DNA from: an uncultured Bacteroidia bacterium
Lineage (GTDB): Bacteria; Bacteroidota; Bacteroidia; Bacteroidales; F082
Length of the DNA stretch: 64,000 nucleotides
Reading direction: 5' to 3'
NCBI GenBank assembly: GCA_902774365.1
Contig: CACYHX010000003.1
Coordinates: 57,551 to 121,550 of the forward strand
This document shows positions 42,401 to 50,111 of this stretch, piece by piece. Position numbers and translations under genes: made by a program. The notes under the pieces were generated by a model. It made no database searches. It was given only the letters and a program-made list of their open reading frames with translations, and had not been told where the DNA came from. Every line of letters starts with the position of its first letter. The first letter of the stretch is position 1.

Positions 42401-43723
42401 CTGCCCACATGGAGCAACCGCCTGTGGCAGCGCCTCTATAAGAAGACCTTTGGCCCCGATTACATCGACCACCAGTCGGATGTGAAGATGTGGGAGCAAA
42501 TCAACGAGGTGCCAGATGCAGCCATCTGGGACATCCGCAAGCAGCTGAAGCACGAACTGATAGCTTATCTCTCGGAGAAAATCAAGGAAGACATGCGTCA
42601 GCGTCAGGAAAGCCCGAAACTGATTATGCAGACTGTCAACAACCTGGACGAGAACGCCTTGATTGTCGGCTTCGCCCGTCGTTTCGCCACTTACAAGCGC
42701 GCCCATCTGCTGTTTGGCAACCTACAGCGTCTCTCTCAGCTGGTCAACGACCCGAAACGCCCCGTCATCTTCCTCTTTGCAGGCAAGGCGCACCCCAACG
42801 ACAAGGCCGGTCAAGACCTCATCAAGATGATCATTGACATCTCGCGTCGTCCTGAATTCATCGGTAAGATATTGTTTATCAGTAACTACGATATGGAACT
42901 CGGCAGCCGCCTCACCAGCGGTGTGGATGTGTGGCTCAACACGCCTACGCGTCCGCTCGAAGCCTCTGGCACCAGCGGCGAGAAGGCTGTGATGAATGGA
43001 GTACTCAACTTCTCCGTGCTTGACGGCTGGTGGGCCGAGGGCTATCGTCCCGACGCTGGCTGGGCCATCCAGGAGAAGCGCACCTATCAAGACCAACGCT
43101 ATCAAGACGAGATGGATGCTGAGACGATTTACAACACCCTCGAAAATGAAATCGTCCCGCTCTATTACGCTCGCAACGTTCAGGAGGTGCCCACGGGTTG
43201 GGTGGCCGCCATGAAGAAGTGTCTCAACGAGATTTCACCGCGCTTCACGATGAAACGCATGATGGACGACTACTTCGAGAAGTACTACAACAAACTGATT
43301 GAGCGGACCAATTGGATGCGTGAAAACCGTTATCAGAAAGCTTTCGAGATCAATGCGTGGAAGACGCGCGTGCGCAACGCTTGGGACAAGGTGGAGGTGA
43401 AGTCGCTCCTCTTGCCTGATACCAACGTGCGTCCATTGACCTTTGGTGAGCAGTTTATCGCTGAAATCACGTTGCTTACACCCGACCTTGAGCCTGGCGA
43501 CCTGGCCGTTGAACTGCTTTTCGGAAAGAAGAACAACGATGTGGTGAACGAAATCACCGGAGTCCACGAAATGAAACTCGTCGACTCGGGCGATACCTGG
43601 GTGAAGTATTATATTAAGGTGCCGATCACTCGCTCAGGCGTGTATAACTACACCTTCCGCGTCTATCCCACCAACAAGATGCTCCCGCACCGTCAGGACT
43701 TCCCGCTAGTCAAGTGGATCTGA
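39497..43723 (+). CDS. glgP: glycogen synthase (GT3-like) fused to alpha-glucan phosphorylase (GT35)
   Basis: A 1408-residue cytoplasmic fusion. Residues about 1 to 540 form a GT3-like glycogen synthase: L-F-E-T-S-W-E-V-C-N-M-V-G-G-I-Y at the start and Y-Y-E-P-W-G-Y-T-P-L-E-S as the E-x7-E motif near residue 435. Residues about 570 to 1408 form a phosphorylase: DUF3417-like start (N-I-W-W-C-W-N), Y-F-S-M-E-Y-G near residue 665, G-G-L-G-I-L-A-G-D near residue 681, and E-A-S-G-T-S-G-E-K-A near residue 1155, where the Lys carries pyridoxal phosphate. One half would extend, the other shorten, alpha-1,4-glucan. This arrangement is characteristic of Bacteroidota. It ends with a clear terminator. 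Confidence 0.9.
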   Translation: MKTPEYLFETSWEVCNMVGGIYTVLSTKSNVMRQLLGDHYITVGPDVVKEAHETLYFVEDTELFPEWRERALAQGLKFRIGRWKIESSPIAILVDYTTLYQSKNEILAHLWEQYELDSIRGQWDYIEPVLFGYAAGQVIESFVNFNLQQVSNIVAQFHEWMTGSGVLYLKEHCPKVATVFTTHATYLGRAISGNGLPLYDNLKSYLPSVMAMQFNIVSQQSMEQKAAKNADVFTTVSDITAKECEQFLYRKPDVVTMNGIDHTMRENKAAFVAKRKASREKVLKIVDTLCGETIDRNCLMVINSGRYEFKNKGIDLFIEALRRLNEDKNLPRTVVGVIAVPSNIAGPSKDLQHRLDGSVTIMGHTDFPATHHVFDYENDAILNALRNAGLQNDANDKVKVMFVPAYLNGNDGIFNMTYSDFLAAFDFSVFPSYYEPWGYTPLESIAMGIPTMTSDVSGFGMFVQRESQGNEAVTVIPREDGDTNKVIDKMVATLRQFLTLTDKGMEELSKQALQQAKKLLWKDLIVSYQKAWSMALDKSGGRHYVLEPVPYAELLHEVVYQKNDAPSWKKVLVKPIYSEEMRKLEELSRNIWWCWNVDAIELFESIDPVAWKATEQNPVALMAGLSVEQIKDLENNEDFIDRLNKVYDQFKEYMSQPTKQKDLIAYFSMEYGLMKSLKIYSGGLGILAGDYMKQASDSNANMVGIGLLYRYGYFAQEITVSGEQRAEYIPQKFSQLPLQPVRNDKGEWIMVSIAFPGRSVYAKAWRVNVGRVGLYLLDTDIEENSPEDRGITSRLYGGDPEMRIKQEMFLGVGGIRLLEAMGMKPTIYHCNEGHAAFSGLERLRVYINKHNLDFDVALELVRTSTLFTTHTPVPAGHDAFEEHLIRTYMPHYANRMNISWERFMGLGRFNPNNPNEKFSMSVLATNLSQEVNGVSRIHGRVSREMFQSLWPGYFAEENHIGYVTNGVHLPTWSNRLWQRLYKKTFGPDYIDHQSDVKMWEQINEVPDAAIWDIRKQLKHELIAYLSEKIKEDMRQRQESPKLIMQTVNNLDENALIVGFARRFATYKRAHLLFGNLQRLSQLVNDPKRPVIFLFAGKAHPNDKAGQDLIKMIIDISRRPEFIGKILFISNYDMELGSRLTSGVDVWLNTPTRPLEASGTSGEKAVMNGVLNFSVLDGWWAEGYRPDAGWAIQEKRTYQDQRYQDEMDAETIYNTLENEIVPLYYARNVQEVPTGWVAAMKKCLNEISPRFTMKRMMDDYFEKYYNKLIERTNWMRENRYQKAFEINAWKTRVRNAWDKVEVKSLLLPDTNVRPLTFGEQFIAEITLLTPDLEPGDLAVELLFGKKNNDVVNEITGVHEMKLVDSGDTWVKYYIKVPITRSGVYNYTFRVYPTNKMLPHRQDFPLVKWI

Positions 43724-43736
43724 TGACAAAAAGAAA

Positions 43737-43761
43737 GGTTGCAATGTTGCAACCTTTTTTT
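43737..43761 (+). terminator. intrinsic terminator after the glycogen genes
   Basis: GGTTGCAA and TTGCAACC form a tight stem followed by seven T, 13 bases after the stop codon. Confidence 0.85.
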
Positions 43762-43777
43762 GTATTTGGAATTTGAT

Positions 43778-43785
43778 TATCTTTG
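43778..43785 (+). promoter_or_regulatory. -7 box (TATCTTTG) for the NfeD/stomatin operon
   Basis: TATCTTTGCAG lies 22 bases before the ATG at 43808, directly after the terminator. A TTG at 43760 is somewhat close for a -33 element. Confidence 0.6.
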
Positions 43786-43807
43786 CAGAACAAAACAATT
43801 TAAAACT

Positions 43808-44239
43808 ATGCAACCATACCAAATCTGGCTTATTGCCGCAATCCTGCTCCTCATCTTCGAAATATGTTCGGCGACCTTTGGCGCCATCTGTTTCGCCATT
43901 GGGGCGGGCTTCTCAGCCCTTGCTGCTGGCTTGGGTGCTAACCTCACCTGGCAAATCATTATTTTTGCCGTGGTCTCCCTGCTGACCTTTATTTTCCTAA
44001 GGCCTGTCGTGATGCGGTTTCTGGATAGGAAATCGAAAGACGTGAAGACCAATGCCGATGCCATCATTGGACGAAAAGGCGTAGTCTCGGAACGTATTGA
44101 TGCCGCGCAGCATACAGGTCGTGTTGCCATTGATGGCGACGATTGGAAAGCTGTGTCGGAAGACGGCTCGGTCATCGAGAAAGGCACCACCGTGGAAATC
44201 GTTAAATTGGAGAGTATTATAGTAACTGTAAAACAATAA
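43808..44239 (+). CDS. NfeD-like membrane protein
   Basis: A 143-residue protein with three hydrophobic segments in the first 75 residues and a soluble C-terminal OB-fold domain (G-R-K-G-V-V-S-E-R-I, then G-R-V-A-I-D-G-D-D-W-K-A, the conserved G-x-V-x-x-x-G-x-x-W pattern). This is the short, protease-less NfeD type. Such proteins pair with stomatin/flotillin-like SPFH proteins and are thought to support membrane microdomain organisation or protein quality control. The partner gene starts four bases after its stop. I use the ATG at 43808 since it follows the promoter and begins the first membrane segment. Confidence 0.88.
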   Translation: MQPYQIWLIAAILLLIFEICSATFGAICFAIGAGFSALAAGLGANLTWQIIIFAVVSLLTFIFLRPVVMRFLDRKSKDVKTNADAIIGRKGVVSERIDAAQHTGRVAIDGDDWKAVSEDGSVIEKGTTVEIVKLESIIVTVKQ

Positions 44240-44243
44240 CACT

Positions 44244-45200
44244 ATGAATTTTGGCATGATTATTCTTTATGTCTTGATTGCACTTGTTGTGATTTACATC
44301 CTTCGAGGCATCAAGATTGTTTCCCAGTCGGAAACCATGATTGTAGAACGCCTTGGCAAGTACAACCGTACCTTGAACGCAGGCATCAATGTCATTCTGC
44401 CCATCATTGAGCAGGCCAAGGAGACCATAGTGCGCCGTCAAAATGGTGCACTGGCACGCACCTCCCGCATCGACATGCGTGAGCAGGTGTATGACTTCGA
44501 CAAACAAAGTGTCATCACCAAAGATAATGTGATGACCGAAATCAACGCCTTGCTTTATTTCCAAATCGTTGACCCGATGAAGGCCGTGTACGAAATCCAA
44601 AACCTCCCCGTCGCCATCGAGAAACTCACCCAAACCACCTTACGTAACGTGGTCGGTGAGATGGAACTCGATGAGACCTTGACCTCGCGCGACACCATCA
44701 ACTCGAAGCTCCGCAACGTGCTTGATGATGCCACAAATAAATGGGGCGTAAAGGTAAACCGTGTTGAATTGCAGGATATTACACCTCCGGAAAGCATCCG
44801 CCGTACCATGGAACTTCAGATGCAGGCCGAGCGTAACCGTCGCGCTGAGATTCTGAAGGCAGAAGGTGAGAAGCAAGCTCAGATCTTGAACTCTGAAGGT
44901 GAGAAACAGGCTGAAATCAATGCTGCTGAGGCTGACAAGCAGGCCAACATCCTGAAGGCAGAAGGTGAAGCCAGAGCCAAGGTGTTGCAAGCCGAAGCCG
45001 AAGCCGCTGCCATCCGCAACATCGCAGAGGCCGTCGCCGACCGTGGTGCCGACCCCGTCAACTACCTCTTGGCCGTGAAATACATCGAGGCCTTGAAGGA
45101 AGTCGCGAGCGGACAAGAGAACAAGACCGTGTATCTGCCTTACGAGGCCACCAATGTGCTGGGCTCGCTCGGCGGCATCAAGGACCTGTTCGCGAAATAA
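44244..45200 (+). CDS. SPFH/Band 7 (stomatin-like) protein
   Basis: A 318-residue protein anchored by an N-terminal membrane segment (residues 5 to 22). The SPFH domain shows I-V-x-Q-S-E-T-M-I-V-E-R-L-G-K-Y near residue 28 and V-D-P-x-K-A-V-Y-E-I near residue 110. The C-terminal half is a repetitive helix rich in E-G-E-K-Q-A and A-E-A, including I-L-K-A-E-G-E and I-L-N-S-E-G-E-K-Q repeats, typical of the oligomerising coiled coil of stomatins. It matches QmcA/slipin-type proteins. With NfeD directly upstream it forms the known two-gene module of the membrane. A terminator hairpin follows 24 bases behind the stop. Confidence 0.92.
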   Translation: MNFGMIILYVLIALVVIYILRGIKIVSQSETMIVERLGKYNRTLNAGINVILPIIEQAKETIVRRQNGALARTSRIDMREQVYDFDKQSVITKDNVMTEINALLYFQIVDPMKAVYEIQNLPVAIEKLTQTTLRNVVGEMELDETLTSRDTINSKLRNVLDDATNKWGVKVNRVELQDITPPESIRRTMELQMQAERNRRAEILKAEGEKQAQILNSEGEKQAEINAAEADKQANILKAEGEARAKVLQAEAEAAAIRNIAEAVADRGADPVNYLLAVKYIEALKEVASGQENKTVYLPYEATNVLGSLGGIKDLFAK

Positions 45201-45224
45201 TCACTCTTGTTTCGGGAAACAATT

Positions 45225-45257
45225 GGAAGGCAATTCGCAAGGATTGCCTTCCTTTTT
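45225..45257 (+). terminator. intrinsic terminator after the stomatin gene
   Basis: Ten-bp perfect arms GGAAGGCAAT/ATTGCCTTCC with an eight-base loop, followed by five T. Confidence 0.85.
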
Positions 45258-45276
45258 GTATTTTTCCGTATCTTTG
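45244..45276 (+). promoter_or_regulatory. promoter for the Nudix gene
   Basis: TATCTTTG at 45269 is followed by GCAG and lies 25 bases before the ATG. The TTG at 45244, 22 bases upstream, is within the terminator's right arm, so terminator and promoter overlap. Confidence 0.5.
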
Positions 45277-45301
45277 CAGCAACTTATTTGATCGTTGCAT
45301 C

Positions 45302-45799
45302 ATGGAGCTTTTGGATTTGTACGACAAAGACCTGAAGTTTACGGGCCAAACCATCGAGCGGGGCCGACGCGTCCCTCCCGGGCTGATGATTCCCATCGTG
45401 GCAGTGTATGTCTACAACAACCAAGGCCAGTATCTGATTCAAAAAGTGGCTGAGCGGAAAGGCAACTATTACTCCACCACGGCAGGTCATGTGCAAAGCG
45501 GCGAGCGCGACTTCGCCGTGGCCATGCTTCGTGAGATGAAAGAGGAAATAGGACTCTCTGCCACGAAGAGCGAGCTGAAACTGGTGAAAATCAGACGCTA
45601 CGATTATAAGTTCACCCTCTTGTATATGTTGAAAAGCAATGTCCCGATCGAGATGCTGCGCCTTCAAAAAGACGAAGTGGAATCGGTGAGCTGGATGAGC
45701 CATGAGGACATCGAACAGCTTTGTAAAAACGGGCTTTTCAACAAAGTTCATTACCAATTGTTGCTGGATTGCGAGGAAAGATTGCAAAACAGGCGCTGA
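45302..45799 (+). CDS. Nudix hydrolase
   Basis: A 165-residue protein with a Nudix domain. The Nudix box begins G-H-V-Q-S-G-E and ends R-E-M-K-E-E-I-G-L (about residues 62 to 85), giving the metal-binding glutamates of a nucleoside-diphosphate-X hydrolase. The spacing between the first glutamate and the R-E pair is eight residues, one more than the usual seven, so the fit is near-canonical. The start M-E-L-L-D-L-Y-D-K resembles IDI-like and YfcD-like Nudix proteins (isopentenyl-diphosphate-isomerase relatives). It is monocistronic, with its own promoter and separate promoter for the next gene. Substrate cannot be predicted. Confidence 0.82.
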   Translation: MELLDLYDKDLKFTGQTIERGRRVPPGLMIPIVAVYVYNNQGQYLIQKVAERKGNYYSTTAGHVQSGERDFAVAMLREMKEEIGLSATKSELKLVKIRRYDYKFTLLYMLKSNVPIEMLRLQKDEVESVSWMSHEDIEQLCKNGLFNKVHYQLLLDCEERLQNRR

Positions 45800-45832
45800 T
45801 TGCTTTTCGTTTCATTATTTTGGTTATATTTG
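45800..45832 (+). promoter_or_regulatory. promoter for the acyl-CoA synthetase gene
   Basis: TTG at 45800 and TATATTTG at 45825 are 22 bases apart, 37 bases before the ATG. Confidence 0.55.
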
Positions 45833-45869
45833 CGGCAAATTATTTTGTAGCAACAAATATCTTATTATT

Positions 45870-47930
45870 ATGATAGCAAGAGAATTACTTAATCCGAAAA
45901 GCATCGTAGTGTGCGGTGCGTCGTCCGACATTCACAAACCCGGTGGAAAAGCTTTGAAAAACCTTCTGGAAAGCCCGTTCCAAGGCCCTGTTTATGCTGT
46001 GAACCCCAAAGAGACCGAAGTGCAAGGCGTGAAATGCTACGCTAAAGTTGATGACCTGCCTCAGGTGGAATGCGCCATCATTTGCATCGCCGCCAAGTTC
46101 TGCGCCCAGACCGTTGACGTGCTGGCCAAAGAGAAAGGCTGCAAAGGCTTTATCATCATCAGCGCTGGATTCTCGGAGGAGAACGCTGAAGGCGCTGCCA
46201 TCGAGAAGCATATCGTCGACACCATCAACAGCGTTGGCGGTAGCTTGATCGGCCCCAACTGCACGGGCTTCCTCAACGTGAACTATGCTGGCTGCTTCGA
46301 CACACCTATCCCGACCCTCGACCCGAAGGGTGTCGACTTCATCACGGGCTCAGGCGCAACCGCCGTGTTTATCAAGGAATACGGTATGAGCAACGGCTTG
46401 AAATTCAACAGCGTGTGGGCGGTGGGTAACAGCGCTCAACTCGGCATCGAAGACGTGCTGGAATACCTGGACGAGACCTTCGACCCGGTGAAGTCGAGTC
46501 ATGTCATCATGCTTTACATGGAAAAGATTGGCGATCCGCAACGCTTGCTGAAACACTCACGGAGCCTTATCAACAAGGGTTGCCATATCGCTGCTATCAA
46601 GTCTGGTGGCTCTGCTGCAGGTAGCCGTGCGGCCTTGTCACATACGGGTGCTTTGGCCACCAACGACGCCGTGGTCGATGCCTTGTTCCGCAAGGCGGGC
46701 ATCGTGCGCTGCCACAACCGTCAGGAGCTGACCACCGTGTGCGGCGTGTTCATGCATCCTGAACTCAAAGGCAAACGCTGCGCTGTCATCACCCACGCTG
46801 GCGGCCCCGCCGTGATGCTTACCGACGTGCTCAGCAACGGCGGCATGGAGGTGCCTTCACTCAAGGAACATCCCGCCAGCCCGGCCCTGCTCGCCAAGCT
46901 CTTCGGAGGCTCAAGTGTGGGCAACCCGATCGACTTCCTCGCGACGGGAACTGCCGAACAACTCGGATATATCATCGACACCGTCGAGAACGAATACACC
47001 GACATCGACTTCTCGGTGGTCATCTTCGGCTCGCCTGGATTGTTCAGCAACAAGGAGGTCTACGACCTGCTTGACGAGAAGATGAAGACCTGCAAGAAGC
47101 CTATCTTCCCCGTGCTGCCTTCCATCATCAACGTGAAGGATGAGATTGAAGACTTCATCGCCAAGGGCCGTATCAACTTCCCGGAAGAGTGCGTGTTGGG
47201 CAATGCCATCTGCAAGGTGTACAATACGCCCAAGCCGCAGCCTGAAAATCCCGATATGCCTAATATCGACGTGAAACGCATCCGTGAGGTCATCGACAGC
47301 TGCGACAACGGCTATATCGACCCCGACAAGATCTATCAACTCCTCGACGCTGCGGGTATTGCCCAAAAGCAGATCCGTGTGGTGGACCAGAAGCAGCAAG
47401 CCGTCGATTTCGCCAACGAGGTGGGTTATCCACTCGTGATGAAGGTGGTCGGTCCCGTGCATAAGAGCGATGTCGGAGGCGTGACACTGAATGTGCGCGA
47501 CATCGATACCGTGCAGAAGGAATTCGACCGCTTGATGGCTATCAAGGACACCTACGCTGTGGAGATGTATCCTATGCTCGATGGCACGGAGGTCTACATC
47601 GGCGCCATCCGTGATGCCAAGTTCGGCCATCAGGTGTTCTTCGGTCTCGGCGGCATCTTCATCGAGGTGCTGAAGGACGTGCAGAGCGCCTTGGCTCCTG
47701 TCAACGTGGCCGAAGCCAAAGACCTGCTGACCAAGCTCCGTGGCTACAAGATCCTGCAAGGCGTGCGTGGACAGCAGCCCGTCAACATCGACGTGTATGC
47801 TGAGCAGATTGCTCGCGTCAGCACCCTTGTGATGGCCGCTCCCGAGATTGCCGAGATGGACCTCAACCCGTTGCTCGGCAACCCGAAGAACGTCGTCGCC
47901 GTGGATGCACGTATTAGAATTGAAAAATAA
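45870..47930 (+). CDS. acetate/acyl-CoA ligase (ADP-forming), fused alpha-beta form
   Basis: A 686-residue enzyme, the usual length of fused ADP-forming acyl-CoA synthetases. The N-terminal CoA-binding domain starts L-N-P-K-S-I-V-V-C-G-A-S near residue 6; the succinyl-CoA-ligase-like domain follows with G-P-N-C-T-G-F near residue 127 and the phosphohistidine loop A-L-S-H-T-G-A-L-A near residue 253. The ATP-grasp domain begins near residue 490 and includes G-Y-P-L-V-M-K-V-V-G-P and K-S-D-V-G-G-V. It converts acyl-CoA, ADP and phosphate to acid, CoA and ATP, an energy-conserving step in fermentation. I use the ATG at 45870 after a promoter; the frame is open upstream but lacks family sequence. 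Confidence 0.92.
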   Translation: MIARELLNPKSIVVCGASSDIHKPGGKALKNLLESPFQGPVYAVNPKETEVQGVKCYAKVDDLPQVECAIICIAAKFCAQTVDVLAKEKGCKGFIIISAGFSEENAEGAAIEKHIVDTINSVGGSLIGPNCTGFLNVNYAGCFDTPIPTLDPKGVDFITGSGATAVFIKEYGMSNGLKFNSVWAVGNSAQLGIEDVLEYLDETFDPVKSSHVIMLYMEKIGDPQRLLKHSRSLINKGCHIAAIKSGGSAAGSRAALSHTGALATNDAVVDALFRKAGIVRCHNRQELTTVCGVFMHPELKGKRCAVITHAGGPAVMLTDVLSNGGMEVPSLKEHPASPALLAKLFGGSSVGNPIDFLATGTAEQLGYIIDTVENEYTDIDFSVVIFGSPGLFSNKEVYDLLDEKMKTCKKPIFPVLPSIINVKDEIEDFIAKGRINFPEECVLGNAICKVYNTPKPQPENPDMPNIDVKRIREVIDSCDNGYIDPDKIYQLLDAAGIAQKQIRVVDQKQQAVDFANEVGYPLVMKVVGPVHKSDVGGVTLNVRDIDTVQKEFDRLMAIKDTYAVEMYPMLDGTEVYIGAIRDAKFGHQVFFGLGGIFIEVLKDVQSALAPVNVAEAKDLLTKLRGYKILQGVRGQQPVNIDVYAEQIARVSTLVMAAPEIAEMDLNPLLGNPKNVVAVDARIRIEK

Positions 47931-47941
47931 ACCATCGGTCA

Positions 47942-47971
47942 TGTAGAGACGCAAAATTTTGCGTCTCTACA
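47942..47971. repeat. 30-bp perfect palindrome between genes
   Basis: A perfect inverted repeat whose half is TGTAGAGACGCAAAA, 11 bases after one stop and 18 bases before the next ATG. It can fold to a hairpin in either strand and may act as terminator or as a dispersed repeat; similar GTAGAGACGC palindromes are known in many bacterial genomes. Confidence 0.8.
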
Positions 47972-47989
47972 GACCCAAAACTTAAGAAT

Positions 47990-48289
47990 ATGCCAAGCAT
48001 CACCCCGAAAGCCCTCTATTATTTGGTTTACGCCATCTTGGTCGCCTTGACCTTTGTGGTCGACATGACATTGCTGAAGAAACTTGACAAGACAAGTCGG
48101 GCGATTGGCTACATCCTGAGCATCATCCTCGACTTGGGCATCCTTGGCTTCGGAATTTATCTGTATTATGCCAAGGGCGAGGATCAGACAGGCTTCGTGC
48201 TGGGCGGCATTTTGTGCGGTCTTTGCCTGCTATGCCTCTTAGGGCGTTATTGGCAAAACAAGGAAATTGACAAAAGGCGTGACCATTGA
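47990..48289 (+). CDS. small membrane protein of unknown function
   Basis: A 99-residue protein with three hydrophobic segments (about residues 9 to 25, 40 to 60 and 68 to 86) and a charged C-terminus ending K-E-I-D-K-R-R-D-H. No conserved motif that I recognise. It has a start right behind a 30-bp palindrome and its stop shares a base with the ATG of the CotH-kinase gene (TGATG), so the two are translationally coupled. It might help export or membrane handling of the secreted CotH protein, but that is only context. Confidence 0.7.
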   Translation: MPSITPKALYYLVYAILVALTFVVDMTLLKKLDKTSRAIGYILSIILDLGILGFGIYLYYAKGEDQTGFVLGGILCGLCLLCLLGRYWQNKEIDKRRDH

Positions 48290-50103
48290 TGAAACGCTTG
48301 GCACTCATAGGATTCGTGCTGTTGCTGTCGCAATGGATGCGGGCACAGACGGTAACATTTTCTGCTACCGGAGGATTCTATGATGCGTCGTTTGAGTTGG
48401 CTTTGCAGTGCAACGCAGCCTATCAAATCCGTTATACCATCAATGGCAATACTCCAACGGGAGCTTCGGCATTGTACGAAGCTCCTTTGTGGTTGGATGA
48501 GGATTTGTATTCAAAATCAGATATATACACGATACAAACTGCCTGTGACGAATTGTTTTTTGCCCCCGAAACGGTGCAACATTGCATCACGCTTCGGGCT
48601 GCTGCATTCGATGAGGCAGGGAATTGTGTCGGTCCTGTCGCCACGCAAAGTTATTTTATTCGTTCCTTGGGCTGCGACACCCATGGTTTGCCCGTGATGG
48701 CCATCAGTGCCGATTCTTTGGCTTTGTTTGACTATGAAACGGGTATTCTCGTCCCTGGTGTGTTTTTTGATCCCTCCAATATCAATGGGACGGGAAATTT
48801 CTATCAGAACGGCCGGGAATGGGAGCGGCTTGTCAATGTGGAGTTTTATGAACCGAATGACAATAGTGGCATCAACCAGCAGGCTGGATTACGTACGCAT
48901 GGCGGAACATGTCGCCGCCAGACGCAGAAAGGCATGAAGATTTATGCTCGTGAAGAGTACGGCAAGAAGCGCTTCAAACACAAGTTCTTTGAGTCAATTC
49001 CCAATGAAAGTTTCAAGCATCTTGTGATGAAGCCGTTCAGCTACCAATGGTTCAATTACGGGATACAGGACAACATCTGCAACCGCATGGCGGCCCATCT
49101 TGACGTGGAGTCCGTCGCCTCGCGTCCCATGGTGCTTTTCATAAATGGCGAGTATTGGGGCATTTATTACCTCAAGGAAAAGCCTGACGCCCATTATCTG
49201 GAGGACCATTTCGGAAACGAGGACACGGACTATAATGTCGTCAGTAATTGGTATGGCTATCTGGTAGATGGCGACACTACTGGCTTCATTGAGATGATGC
49301 GCTGGGTGAACGAGTGCGACCTTACCCAAGAAGAGCAATATGCACGCATCAACGAGATGATTGATGTAAGCAGTTTCATCGACTACTATTGCTTAGAACT
49401 GTTCATCGCCAACAACGACTGGCCCGCCAATAATATGCGCTGCTATCAACTGGATGATGGGAAATGGCGTTGGATCTTCTTCGATGGTGATGATGCGCTC
49501 GCCAAAATGGATTTTGATGTTCTGGAAAATGCCACATCAACGATTAATTTGGGCTGGCCCACCGACGCCAGGTCGACGTTGCTCTTTCGGAAACTGCTTG
49601 AAAACAAAGAGTTTGGTGATCGCTTCCTTCTCCGTTTCAAAGAGCTTTTGACCTCGCAATTTACATATGCAGTGACAAAGCCCTATTTTGACGATGCAGC
49701 AGCTCTGGTTAGGGGAGAGGTGCCTTCGCAATGCGAACGCTTTGGCTTGCCATTGAATCTTGGACAATGGGAGTATGACATTTTGACTGTCGACAAGTTT
49801 CTTAGGACGAGGGTGGAAAATATGATAGACCGACTTGCCGAGTTCTTTGCGACAGAGGACAATACTACGATTATCAAGGTCTTGTATCCGAATCCTGTAA
49901 TCGATAACCTCCATGTGATTCTTTGGAGTGACGGTTTCGCTGTGAGCGATATTGAATTGTATGATCTCATGGGCCGGAGAGTCTATTCCCAAAAGATAGT
50001 CTTGATGGAAGGCGAAAACTATTTGAATTTGTCATGCCCTTATGCTGCTGGCATATACGTTCTTAGATTTGGAAATAAAACGCAAAAATTTGTAATTCAA
50101 TAA
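48289..50103 (+). CDS. secreted CotH-kinase-domain protein with T9SS sorting domain
   Basis: A 604-residue protein with a signal peptide ending at about residue 20 (M-R-A-Q). Residues 25 to 75 resemble a chitobiase-type C-terminal beta-sandwich (Y-T-I-N-G-N-T-P). The CotH domain spans about residues 170 to 430 with K-P-F-S-Y-Q-W, V-L-F-I-N-G-E-Y-W-G-I-Y-Y-L-K-E-K near residue 280 and a F-F-D-G-D-D-A motif near residue 400, the places of ATP-binding and metal residues in CotH pseudokinases. The end is a type A T9SS domain: Y-P-N-P-V then I-E-L-Y-D-L-M-G-R-R-V-Y. It is therefore likely secreted to the cell surface, possibly phosphorylating surface proteins. Confidence 0.85.
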   Translation: MKRLALIGFVLLLSQWMRAQTVTFSATGGFYDASFELALQCNAAYQIRYTINGNTPTGASALYEAPLWLDEDLYSKSDIYTIQTACDELFFAPETVQHCITLRAAAFDEAGNCVGPVATQSYFIRSLGCDTHGLPVMAISADSLALFDYETGILVPGVFFDPSNINGTGNFYQNGREWERLVNVEFYEPNDNSGINQQAGLRTHGGTCRRQTQKGMKIYAREEYGKKRFKHKFFESIPNESFKHLVMKPFSYQWFNYGIQDNICNRMAAHLDVESVASRPMVLFINGEYWGIYYLKEKPDAHYLEDHFGNEDTDYNVVSNWYGYLVDGDTTGFIEMMRWVNECDLTQEEQYARINEMIDVSSFIDYYCLELFIANNDWPANNMRCYQLDDGKWRWIFFDGDDALAKMDFDVLENATSTINLGWPTDARSTLLFRKLLENKEFGDRFLLRFKELLTSQFTYAVTKPYFDDAAALVRGEVPSQCERFGLPLNLGQWEYDILTVDKFLRTRVENMIDRLAEFFATEDNTTIIKVLYPNPVIDNLHVILWSDGFAVSDIELYDLMGRRVYSQKIVLMEGENYLNLSCPYAAGIYVLRFGNKTQKFVIQ

Positions 50104-50111
50104 GATGTAAT

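Noticed and set aside
41051-42706. A 551-codon open frame on the - strand opposite the glycogen synthase/phosphorylase fusion
   Set aside because: The + strand frame shows the phosphorylase motifs including the PLP site; the antisense frame has no motif and atypical composition.
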